Below, piece after piece: positions 1 through 6,729 of a stretch of 8,575 nucleotides of DNA. The notes under the pieces were generated by a model. That model was not told the origin of the DNA. It saw nothing but the letters and a program-made list of their open reading frames with translations, and made no database searches. Both the position numbers and the translations under genes were made by a program. Every line of letters begins with the position of its first letter. Positions within the stretch are counted from its first letter, which is position 1. Source of the DNA: Gemmatimonadota bacterium (GTDB lineage Bacteria; Latescibacterota; UBA2968; UBA8231); assembly GCA_026706505.1 (NCBI GenBank), contig JAPOYQ010000299.1:1-8575 (forward strand), in the 5' to 3' direction.

Positions 1-587
1 TTAACGTCGGCGCCGTTTTCAAGCAAGAGACGCACCACTTCCACATGGCCCTCATCAGCGGCTTCTATCAAGGCCGTAGCGCCCTCGTCATCTTGGGCGT
101 TAACGTCGGCGCCGTTTTCAAGCAAGAGACGCACCACTTCCACAGCGCCCCCCCAAGCGGCATACATCAAGGCCGTAGTGCCGTCGTCATCGCGGGCGTG
201 AATGTCAGCACTGTTTTCGAGCAAAAGACGCACCACCTCAGCATCGCCCCCAAAAGCGGCATACATCAAGACCGGCCTACCGCCGTCATCTTGAGCGTTA
301 AGGTCAGCGCTGTTTTCAAGCAAAAGCCGCACCACTTCCACATCGCCCCTAAAAGCCGCCCACATCAAGGCCGACTGGTCGGAAGCATCTTGAGCGTTAA
401 GGTCAGCACCCTTGTCGAGCAAGAAGCGCACCACCTCCACATCGCCTCCCCGAGCGGCATGCATCAAAACCGTAATGCCGGAGTTATTTTGGGCGTGGAG
501 GTCGGCACCCTTGTCGAGCAAAAGCCGAGCCATCTCCACATCACCCCCCAAGGCCACCCACATTAAGACCGTAGTGCCGTCGTCATC
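1..587 (-). repeat. 99-bp tandem repeat encoding 33-residue ankyrin units
   Basis: Six in-frame units of 33 codons run from base 587 downward (587-489, 488-390, 389-291, 290-192, 191-93, and 92 to the edge). Each carries the ankyrin pattern of a DG-turn, an LM-AA helix, a VEVVRLLL helix and a GADxNAQ loop. A more divergent 36-residue unit (bases 695-588, residues 379-414) precedes them; it carries three extra residues in its second-helix and loop region (around RWVAEAG). A degenerate capping unit lies before that (residues about 350-378). Bases 1-45 and 100-144 are identical over 45 nt, synonymous sites included, which points to recent duplication at the 3' end of the gene. The array continues past the window. 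Confidence 0.93.
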
Positions 588-1829
588 TTGGGCCTGCGCG
601 CCTGCTTCCGCTACCCACCGTTCTACTAAGATGCGTACGACCCCCACATGGCCTTCCCAAGCAGCCACGCTCAAGGCCGTCCTGCCCTCGTCATCGCGGG
701 TGTGGATGTCCATCCCAGCCGCAATAAACAGCCGTACCGCAGATACATCCCCCGCTCGGATGCGCTCCAAAAAGGATGCCGGCGTATACGCAATCCCTCG
801 ATCATCTAGCGCACTACGAGCTGCCTCAGGAGTCAGAAATTCAGGATCAGATAAGGCTTGGCCGATCCCCGTTGGCAATGTCGGATCCAACGGATTGACG
901 CTATACGTCCCTATCAGATAGGCGTCGGTAAAGTCGATGTCGCCATCAGCATCCACATCGCCGAGAGCAATGTTGGGAATATGAGCCGCCAAAGTCGAAG
1001 GATCGACGCTATACATCGCCACGAACAGCGCATCGACAATATCGACGCGACCATCGCCGTTGACATCCCCTAAGAGACCACCTGCGGCCACCTTCCGCCG
1101 ACCGGACAGACTGCGCCCTTCCACGACGATATCTACCGGAGCCATCCCATCTCGAACCTGGAAGGCAGGATCCACGTAGGCGACCATATCCGAGCCCCAA
1201 ACGGCCAACCCATACGTCTGATCTTCTTGGACCGCCACTGCCGTATAGGGCCTACTCGACACGCCGCTGCGGACCCCGGCCTGCCCGTCAATCAGCACCA
1301 TCCGCCGACTCACCGTCATCCCCCCGCTGCTGAGCCGGTAGATATACACCCCCGCCCCGACCGAACGCCCGGCCGCATCCGTGCCATCCCACCGCGCCGT
1401 GTGCACACCCGCCGACCGTTCGCCATCGACTAACCGGATCAAGCGCTGCCCCAGCATATTGAATACTTCCAGCCGCACGTGGCCAGCCGCCGGCAGTTGA
1501 TAGGGAATGATCGTAGAAGGATTGAACGGATTGGGATAATTCTGCCCCAAGGCAAAGTCGGCCGGCAGCGCCGCGTTCCTTCCCCCAGACAGTGCTTGCA
1601 GCGAAAATGCAAAATAGCCGGTCGCATCCGTCGTCGTGCCGACCGACTGGCGCAGGTCGCTCAAGTCGAACAGCCGCACCTGCACCCCGGCGGCTGGCAA
1701 CCCAGACGATAGGCGTATCCGGCCCTCCACCAGCGGCTCCGCGCCGACGCCAATGCTGAACACGAGCCCGATAAGACAGACGATAAAAAACGACATGACC
1801 CCTGCATTTTGGAGCAGACTCTTTAGCAT
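1..1829 (-). CDS. Secreted multidomain protein: FlgD/T9SS-type Ig module, dockerin-like pair, ankyrin repeats (3' end outside window)
   Basis: The frame opens at ATG 1829-1827 and runs 609 codons to base 3 without a stop. A Shine-Dalgarno AAAAGGAAG (1839-1847) sits 9 bases upstream, favouring this start over the ATG at 1796. Seen in order: a signal peptide (hydrophobic about 11-29, likely cut after GVGA30); a carboxypeptidase-regulatory-like beta-sandwich (about 33-80); a FlgD-Ig/T9SS sorting-type module (about 92-181) with NYPNPFNPST at 97-106 and WDGTDAAGR near 147-155; an unassigned linker (183-250); a dockerin-like pair of calcium loops, DVNGDGRVDIVD (255-266) and DVDADGDIDFTD (291-302); and ankyrin repeats from about 350 to the window edge. 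Dockerin and ankyrin units usually mediate protein-protein contacts, so this is probably an exported or surface binding protein; its partner is unknown. The sorting-type module is far from the C-terminus, which is odd. The gene follows the permease after 64 bases and is probably co-transcribed. Domain calls are strong; the function is not known. Confidence 0.88.
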   Translation of the reverse strand, partial: MLKSLLQNAGVMSFFIVCLIGLVFSIGVGAEPLVEGRIRLSSGLPAAGVQVRLFDLSDLRQSVGTTTDATGYFAFSLQALSGGRNAALPADFALGQNYPNPFNPSTIIPYQLPAAGHVRLEVFNMLGQRLIRLVDGERSAGVHTARWDGTDAAGRSVGAGVYIYRLSSGGMTVSRRMVLIDGQAGVRSGVSSRPYTAVAVQEDQTYGLAVWGSDMVAYVDPAFQVRDGMAPVDIVVEGRSLSGRRKVAAGGLLGDVNGDGRVDIVDALFVAMYSVDPSTLAAHIPNIALGDVDADGDIDFTDAYLIGTYSVNPLDPTLPTGIGQALSDPEFLTPEAARSALDDRGIAYTPASFLERIRAGDVSAVRLFIAAGMDIHTRDDEGRTALSVAAWEGHVGVVRILVERWVAEAGAQAQDDDGTTVLMWVALGGDVEMARLLLDKGADLHAQNNSGITVLMHAARGGDVEVVRFLLDKGADLNAQDASDQSALMWAAFRGDVEVVRLLLENSADLNAQDDGGRPVLMYAAFGGDAEVVRLLLENSADIHARDDDGTTALMYAAWGGAVEVVRLLLENGADVNAQDDEGATALIEAADEGHVEVVRLLLENGADV

Positions 1830-1838
1830 GATTGGTAT

Positions 1839-1847
1839 CTTCCTTTT
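1839..1847 (-). promoter_or_regulatory. Ribosome binding site of the ankyrin/dockerin gene
   Basis: AAAAGGAAG on the minus strand lies 9 bases before ATG 1829. It supports that start over the internal in-frame ATG at 1796, which would remove the charged n-region of the signal peptide. Confidence 0.7.
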
Positions 1848-1853
1848 CTCTTT

Positions 1854-1877
1854 AAATCAGTGTGATTTGTAGGGAAT
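1854..1877 (-). repeat. Post-permease hairpin element, copy 1
   Basis: On the plus strand AAATCA (1854-1859) and TGATTT (1863-1868) form a 6-bp inverted repeat around GTG, followed by the conserved run GTAGGGAAT (1869-1877). Bases 1856-1877 match 6730-6751 at 19 of 22 positions. In gene direction the element starts 17 nt after the stop codon of the complete permease and ends 27 nt before the ankyrin gene start. It could be a small RNA hairpin, an operator dyad, or sequence inherited when the permease gene was duplicated. It lacks the GC-rich stem and following U-tract of an intrinsic terminator. Confidence 0.55.
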
Positions 1878-1893
1878 TAACGATCGTTGTTCA

Positions 1894-4383
1894 CTACTCG
1901 TAGCGCAGGGCTTCCACGGGATCGGCCTTGGCAGCTTTATACGCCTGATGGCCGGAACTGAGCAAAACCGCGACGAGCGCAATCGCAGCACCCGCGGCAA
2001 AATGCCACGCCGCCAAGTCAATGCGGAACGCGAAGCCATTCAGCCAGTCGCGCATCCACCACCACGACAGAGGCCACGCCGCAAGCGACCCAATCAGAGC
2101 GAGGTAGGCAAACTCGCGGGCCATCATCGCGGTGATGCCAAAGACGCTGGAACCGAGGGCTTTGCGAATGCCAATCTCCTTGGTGCGGCGACCCGCAGCG
2201 AGAGCGGTGAGCGCAAAGGCACCGAGAGCGGAGATGAACACCGCGCCGACCGCAGCCCACGTGATGAGCCGACGCCAGCGCAGCTCATCGCGATAGGCCG
2301 CCTCCAGATTCTGCTGCAGGAAGGAGAAGTGGAAGTCGGAGTAGCCAACGATGCTGTCCCATGCTTCCCGCATGTGTTGGATGACCTCCTGCATATCTCC
2401 TGGCTTTACGCGGACGAACATGAGATCAACTTCATGGAGTGTCGGTCCTAAGATGGGATTGAGCAGCAGCAAGCTTGGGGGGACATCTTCGTACCCTGAC
2501 TCGAAGGTGAAGTCCTTGACTACACCGATGATGCGCGCCCCATCACGCGCCCCAAACACCGGCCTGAACCCCTTTCTGCTCGACATCCGCCCTACTTTGA
2601 TCGTCTCACCAATCGGGTCAGCGAGTCCGAGCTGTTCGGCCACACTCTCGGAAATCAGTGCGAGATTATCCTTGTCCCCCTGCGCCAGCGAGAAGTCCCG
2701 TCCACCTATCAGTTCTAGGCTCATGGTCTCCACGAAGTTGTGATCTACAGTGTAAGGACGAACTTGCGTCTCCCGACCGCTCTCAGTCATGGCTCGATAG
2801 TCAGACCGGGAAGGACTTTCCAGGAAATCGTCAGCCACCTTGGCCACCGAGGCGATGCGATGGTGTCGTAAAAAGGCCTCCACGAGCGCGGGATGTTTGG
2901 GATTGCTGTCGCGGAGGATATCCGTATGCACCGCGACGATGCGATCCTGCTCAAACTCGTGTCGAGTCATGAGGTGTTCTAGCTGGTGATACATGACCAA
3001 GGTGCAAGTAATCAACCCTACAGAAATGGCCAACTGCACACCCACGAGTACGCGGCTAAACCGAGTGATGCCGACCATGGACACGTTGCGCCGAATCGCG
3101 TTCAGAGGCTCCAGACGGGACAGCACGAACGCCGGATACCAGCCTGCACCTAGGCTAACGAGCAACAGCAATGCCACTAATGCACCCATCATACTCGGCT
3201 CGCCTAAACCGAGCGACAGCTCCTGCGAGAAGATGGCGTTGAACGCTGGCAGTACCAGCTCTGCCAACACACACCCGGTGCCTAATCCAAAGACAGAGAG
3301 CACTGCTGCCTCGACAATGAACTGACGCATCAACTGGCCATTTCCTGCACCCACTGTCTTGCGCACACCAACCTCTGCCGCCCGCAGCGAGGCTCGACCG
3401 ATCGCCAGATTGACGAAGTTGATGCACCCCATTAACAAGACCGCCAAGGCGATACTGACGAGCACGTACGAGACATACGGATCCCTCGGCTCCACCACGT
3501 GCCCGCTCCATTGCGTCAGGCTGGTATCCGAGCGCAGCTCGGTCAGCGGCTGCAGCCGAAATAGAGAAAAATCCTCCGGGAGGTCCTCTGGTATCTCTTG
3601 TCCATCGCTTTGGATCATGTTCTGTGTGAGTTGCACGAAGGCCGGCGTTACGTCGGCCGGATCCGCGTCGGACGCGAGTAGGACGTATGCGTTGCACGAG
3701 CCTTCCCACGCGTCTGGGGGATCGCGGAAGATGAACTCCGTGTTGTCAAAGGGTAGCAGCATGTTGAACTGAATCGATGACGTGCGCGGAACCGGTGCCG
3801 CTACTCCGGTGATGGTGAAGTCTTCGACATTAGACCCCCTCCTCGCAGCGATCGTCAAGCTCTGGCCTACTGGGTCGACATCGCCGAACAGGCGTTGAGC
3901 CATTTCGTAACTCAAGACGACGGAATTGCGCTCTACCAGCGCCGTGGAGGCATTGCCTCGCATGAGCGGGAAGTCGAAGACTTCGAAAAACGCGGGATCG
4001 ACGAGGAGAAATTCCTCGTCGCCCGAGTTTCCTTCAAAGGTAATTCGCACAACGCGATCCTCTCTATCGCTCCCATGCCCCGCGCTGAGACGTACCGTGC
4101 GCTCCACGTGCGGAGAGAGGACTTCCAACTCAGGAGCGAAAGCAAATTCAATCACGTCAGCTATGCGCATCAGCCCCTCCTCCGTCCCCATAGCCTCGAC
4201 ATAAACGCGATAGATCCGGTCCGCTTTGCTGTGGAAGCGATCAAACGACCACTCCTGAGAGGCAAAGCGCCACGCGAGCAGGCAAAACGCCATGCCCAAG
4301 CTCAGTCCCGCGAGGTTGATGACCGTGTGCAGACGATGGCGCATCAAATTGCGCCAAGCGATGATCAGGTTATTGCGCAGCAT
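1894..4383 (-). CDS. FtsX/MacB-family ABC transporter permease, double-length (two MacB-type halves)
   Basis: This is a predicted inner-membrane permease of 829 residues. ATG 4383 has GGAAGGAG (4394-4401) 10 bases upstream; the in-frame GTG at 4404 overlaps that site and is rejected. Eight hydrophobic segments fall at about 20-40, 302-328, 355-382, 397-420, 443-466, 706-730, 756-778 and 792-811. The layout is TM, large extracytoplasmic MacB-like domain, three TMs, then the same again, so the chain looks like a fused pair of MacB-type subunits. Each half carries the cytoplasmic FtsX signature, EVGVRKTVGAG (about 338-348) and EIGIRKALGSS (about 736-746), the expected contact site for an ATPase. 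The C-terminus, DPVEALRYE, is typical of the family. Relatives use periplasmic motion driven by cytoplasmic ATP hydrolysis to move lipoproteins, peptides or antibiotics, or to signal; the substrate here cannot be read. No ATPase gene adjoins it. It lies 54 bases after the CBM9-like gene and is a paralogue of the permease at 6756-8575. Confidence 0.93.
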   Translation of the reverse strand: MLRNNLIIAWRNLMRHRLHTVINLAGLSLGMAFCLLAWRFASQEWSFDRFHSKADRIYRVYVEAMGTEEGLMRIADVIEFAFAPELEVLSPHVERTVRLSAGHGSDREDRVVRITFEGNSGDEEFLLVDPAFFEVFDFPLMRGNASTALVERNSVVLSYEMAQRLFGDVDPVGQSLTIAARRGSNVEDFTITGVAAPVPRTSSIQFNMLLPFDNTEFIFRDPPDAWEGSCNAYVLLASDADPADVTPAFVQLTQNMIQSDGQEIPEDLPEDFSLFRLQPLTELRSDTSLTQWSGHVVEPRDPYVSYVLVSIALAVLLMGCINFVNLAIGRASLRAAEVGVRKTVGAGNGQLMRQFIVEAAVLSVFGLGTGCVLAELVLPAFNAIFSQELSLGLGEPSMMGALVALLLLVSLGAGWYPAFVLSRLEPLNAIRRNVSMVGITRFSRVLVGVQLAISVGLITCTLVMYHQLEHLMTRHEFEQDRIVAVHTDILRDSNPKHPALVEAFLRHHRIASVAKVADDFLESPSRSDYRAMTESGRETQVRPYTVDHNFVETMSLELIGGRDFSLAQGDKDNLALISESVAEQLGLADPIGETIKVGRMSSRKGFRPVFGARDGARIIGVVKDFTFESGYEDVPPSLLLLNPILGPTLHEVDLMFVRVKPGDMQEVIQHMREAWDSIVGYSDFHFSFLQQNLEAAYRDELRWRRLITWAAVGAVFISALGAFALTALAAGRRTKEIGIRKALGSSVFGITAMMAREFAYLALIGSLAAWPLSWWWMRDWLNGFAFRIDLAAWHFAAGAAIALVAVLLSSGHQAYKAAKADPVEALRYE

Positions 4384-4393
4384 GGTTTCTATT

Positions 4394-4401
4394 CTCCTTC
4401 C
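4394..4401 (-). promoter_or_regulatory. Ribosome binding site deciding the permease start at 4383
   Basis: GGAAGGAG on the minus strand is 10 bases before ATG 4383. The longest-ORF GTG start (4404) overlaps this Shine-Dalgarno sequence, so the first seven codons of the longest ORF are probably untranslated leader. Confidence 0.8.
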
Positions 4402-4437
4402 CACTCGATTCCGCGATGTTCTCGCCGACGAAGTGCC

Positions 4438-5259
4438 TCACTTGACGAAGACCAGCACGCCCCAATGCGTCGGGTCGTGCAAAGAACCCGAAGTGGGCGA
4501 GACTCCCCACCCACTGACTATATCTCCTTCTTTGTAGCGTATCGTCCCCCAACTGAGATTAGCGCGTCTGACCTCGCCCCGGCCGTGATCAAAGCGGTTG
4601 AAGTTGGCCTTCCACCTGTCCCCGACCTTTGGCGGAACCGATAAGCCGCCCAACACATCCCTTTCTTTCACCTTGTAGAACCGACTTAGTTCCAGTGCCT
4701 CTTGGCCCATACTGCTCCAAGGAAAGAAGAGTTCCACCGTCCACGACTCGTCCCGGTCAGCTCCATTTTCCAAGCTGCCCACTACGACGACCGCGCTTTC
4801 AGTGCCGGAATCCCAGTTGGAGAAAGTGGGCTTGTTGTCTATCTCGGTTTTGAGGACATCCATCTGCGTATTCAGCGCGTTGATGGCCAGTTGGACATAG
4901 TGGGTGCCGTCCATGTCCGGGTCGAGAAACAATTCCACGTCATCGTCTTTGTACACGGAACTGTCCCGCTTGGTAACCGTTGCCAAAATGTTCTGGTCTT
5001 GGCACTGGTACAAGACCAAGAGTCCTTGTTCGTTCCACAAGGCTCTCACCCTCGTGCTTGCAGGGCTAATCGGCTCTAGGGTGGGGTAGGCCCTATCTGT
5101 CAGTTCGATAGTTGGGGCCAAGCTCCAACTCTGCTCATCGGCGCGGCCGTCCAAGGTCATCTCTTCGTCGGTGAAGTGTACCTCGTAGGAGACCTCCGCT
5201 GAGTCGGCTGCCGCGGCCGACAGGTATGCGACTAACAGCAGCGATGCTAAGGTTTTCAT
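4438..5259 (-). CDS. Secreted CBM9-like carbohydrate-binding protein
   Basis: A 273-residue exported protein made essentially of one CBM9-like beta-sandwich. ATG 5259 has AAAGGAG (5268-5274) 8 bases upstream and is followed directly by a signal peptide (MKTLASLLLVAYLSAAAA, likely cut near residues 17-22, no lipobox cysteine). The longer in-frame start at 5313 would put 18 charged residues before the signal and lacks a good ribosome site. Family hallmarks seen: LDGRADEQSW (about 36-45), the acidic strand KDDDVELFLDPDMDG (104-118), an INALNTQMD segment (about 126-134), SWTVELFFPW (about 172-181), GDRWKANFNRF (about 213-223), and the closing HDPTHWGVLVF (about 261-271). Relatives bind sugars, or occur as stand-alone domains in secreted proteins of unknown ligand. 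No catalytic domain is attached, so a binding or sensing role is inferred. It lies 61 bases after the thioredoxin-like gene and 54 before the permease, and is probably co-transcribed with both. Confidence 0.87.
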   Translation of the reverse strand: MKTLASLLLVAYLSAAAADSAEVSYEVHFTDEEMTLDGRADEQSWSLAPTIELTDRAYPTLEPISPASTRVRALWNEQGLLVLYQCQDQNILATVTKRDSSVYKDDDVELFLDPDMDGTHYVQLAINALNTQMDVLKTEIDNKPTFSNWDSGTESAVVVVGSLENGADRDESWTVELFFPWSSMGQEALELSRFYKVKERDVLGGLSVPPKVGDRWKANFNRFDHGRGEVRRANLSWGTIRYKEGDIVSGWGVSPTSGSLHDPTHWGVLVFVK

Positions 5260-5267
5260 GTCCCTCG

Positions 5268-5274
5268 CTCCTTT
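5268..5274 (-). promoter_or_regulatory. Ribosome binding site deciding the CBM9-like start at 5259
   Basis: AAAGGAG on the minus strand is 8 bases before ATG 5259. It supports the start that places the signal peptide at the very N-terminus rather than the upstream ATG at 5313. Confidence 0.75.
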
Positions 5275-5320
5275 CTCAGGGATGGACTCTTTGGCGTAGA
5301 TGAAATCGAACATTGTCTCG

Positions 5321-6685
5321 TCAAAAAGCGTTGTACAGGTTGTTCAGATGGTTTTTTAGCTCTGGGTTGATTACGACGCCATCGGGGCCAATCCAGACGT
5401 ACGAGGGGAACCCGCTTATGTGGTATATCTCCGTTGGCTTGGTCTCATTTTCGACTTCGATTACCTGGGGCCATTCGATCCCGTTCTTCTCGACATAGCG
5501 GAGCACCGCCTCGCGGCTCTTATCGACGCTGATGCCGATGATTTCAAGGCCGCGTGCTTGCTTCGCACGGTATATATCCACTAGCTTTGGCGTATCCTCT
5601 ATGCACGGCCCGCAGGTCGTGAACCAGAAGTCGAGCAGAACGTGGCGTCCCCGGAAGTCAGCGAGGCGGAGCGTGTCGCCGTGGACGTCCACAACCGCGA
5701 ATTCGGGCGCGGGTTCACCTTCTGTTATCTCGATCTTGGGGGGGACTTCCACGTCGGCCGGAACCAGCACGATCTCATCCCCGGACGAACTGACCATCTT
5801 GACCTGAAGTGATCTGCCGAGGATGCTGAAGGGATTATTGGCCCGGTAGCATTCGCGGGATTCGGTTTCATTTTCAAAAATCCCATCCTTGTTCAGATCC
5901 CAAATGATGCGATTGCGTCTGTAGTGATAGGTGGCCGCGTCGCCGCTTGGTACTACCGCTAGTCCGATTTCCTCGCCGTTTAGTTCGACCGACCCCACCC
6001 GCATGTCGAACACCTGTCCCCTGAACTTGGGATTGTCGGGATGCCTTTTTTTAGAATACTGCTCGAACTTGACCACTGCGACGGGTACGGTCTTCTCTTT
6101 TACTTGCTCGCCGTCGGTGTATTCAAAGTGGACTTTCGACTCTGCGTGAATTCCATAAGGCATCCAGTCGAACACGTACCCGATTAATCTCCTAAGGGGG
6201 CTATAGTCCTTGGGATAGACTGGCTCCTCGTCCGCGAAATCCTCGTCGTTGTCGGAGTCAAAGTAGAAGACTTCTTCGCCATCGGCGTCCAGCGCATTGA
6301 TCCAGGAAACGCGAGAGTCGGGGAGTTCGCGTTGTGGAAGCGTCCACAGGAGCTCCTCAGGCTGCTCAGGTCTCCGCGACAAGACGATGGATTCTGCACT
6401 GAGGTCGAATATCCCGTAGAACAAGATTCGGTCGGTTGGCGGCAGGCCCCGGAGACCAGACTCGACAGGCCGCTTGCGGACCCAGCCTTGGTCTTCAAAG
6501 TCGACCCCTGGCCAACCAAAGTCGGCGAGCACCTCCTCACTGGGCCGCACCCACTGCAACGAGACGACGATCTGGCCGTCCTCGGTACTCGTGCCCATTG
6601 CCGGACTAGTGAAGAGAAAAATCAAAAGTGCCAAGAGCGCTGTTTTCCGTTTTGAACTGCCGCCGTTAGGCTTCTGGCTGATCAT
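5321..6685 (-). CDS. Secreted TlpA/ResA-like thioredoxin-fold protein with long N-terminal extension
   Basis: A 454-residue exported protein. ATG 6685 follows a strong Shine-Dalgarno (GAGGAGGAG, 6690-6698). The N-terminus has a basic stretch (about 5-14) and a hydrophobic core (about 15-28), likely cut after AMG31. The C-terminal part (about 320-454) is an AhpC/TSA-Redoxin/TlpA domain: APEFAVVDVHG (about 326-336), the active site WFTTCGPC (354-361, cysteines 358 and 361), ISVDKSREAV (about 385-394) and the cis-proline loop GFPSY (425-429, Pro427). All thiol-disulfide catalytic elements are present, so it is probably an active periplasmic or surface oxidoreductase. The roughly 285-residue region before it is not assigned; it has Asp-rich, calcium-loop-like stretches, DSDNDEDF (143-150) and DLNKDGIFE (263-271), and a short PFSILGRSLQV strand motif (about 285-295). 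TlpA domains are usually about 140-190 residues, so this is an extended form. It lies 70 bases after the partial permease. The substrate is unknown. Confidence 0.9.
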   Translation of the reverse strand: MISQKPNGGSSKRKTALLALLIFLFTSPAMGTSTEDGQIVVSLQWVRPSEEVLADFGWPGVDFEDQGWVRKRPVESGLRGLPPTDRILFYGIFDLSAESIVLSRRPEQPEELLWTLPQRELPDSRVSWINALDADGEEVFYFDSDNDEDFADEEPVYPKDYSPLRRLIGYVFDWMPYGIHAESKVHFEYTDGEQVKEKTVPVAVVKFEQYSKKRHPDNPKFRGQVFDMRVGSVELNGEEIGLAVVPSGDAATYHYRRNRIIWDLNKDGIFENETESRECYRANNPFSILGRSLQVKMVSSSGDEIVLVPADVEVPPKIEITEGEPAPEFAVVDVHGDTLRLADFRGRHVLLDFWFTTCGPCIEDTPKLVDIYRAKQARGLEIIGISVDKSREAVLRYVEKNGIEWPQVIEVENETKPTEIYHISGFPSYVWIGPDGVVINPELKNHLNNLYNAF

Positions 6686-6689
6686 CTTT

Positions 6690-6698
6690 CTCCTCCTC
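6690..6698 (-). promoter_or_regulatory. Ribosome binding site of the thioredoxin-like gene
   Basis: GAGGAGGAG on the minus strand lies just upstream of ATG 6685 (4 bases from the end of the purine run). It is the strongest Shine-Dalgarno match in the window, which suggests efficient translation of this gene. Confidence 0.75.
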
Positions 6699-6729
6699 TG
6701 GAGTTAAAAAAAAATCCACATCGTCATAG

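Noticed and set aside
1..587. Regular repeat considered as a CRISPR array
   Set aside because: The period is 99 bp with no unique spacers, and every unit codes in frame for an ankyrin repeat.
45..921. Plus-strand ORFs opposite the ankyrin gene (45-566, 412-921)
   Set aside because: They mirror the 99-bp repeat of the minus-strand gene; the repetitive His/Ser-rich translations match no fold, while the minus frame gives clear ankyrin, dockerin and sorting-type motifs.
1830..1893. Promoter for the ankyrin gene
   Set aside because: The gap holds AT-rich stretches and dyads, but no convincing -35/-10 pair or Bacteroidota-type -7/-33 pair could be assigned by eye.
4384..4404. GTG at 4404 as the permease start
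   Set aside because: The Shine-Dalgarno GGAAGGAG lies inside this stretch and serves ATG 4383, which begins the typical MLRNNLIIAWRN N-terminus of the family.
3895..4644. 249-residue plus-strand ORF
   Set aside because: It is antisense to the permease start, the gap and the CBM9-like gene, has no recognisable domain, and the minus-strand proteins there are well supported.
5260..5313. ATG at 5313 as the start of the CBM9-like protein
   Set aside because: It would place 18 mostly polar residues before the signal peptide and lacks a clear ribosome site, whereas ATG 5259 has both.
6706..6714. Run of nine A on the plus strand (T run in gene direction) as an intrinsic terminator
   Set aside because: No GC-rich stem directly precedes it; the nearest hairpin is weak and about 16 bases away. 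A strong ribosome site and gene follow immediately.
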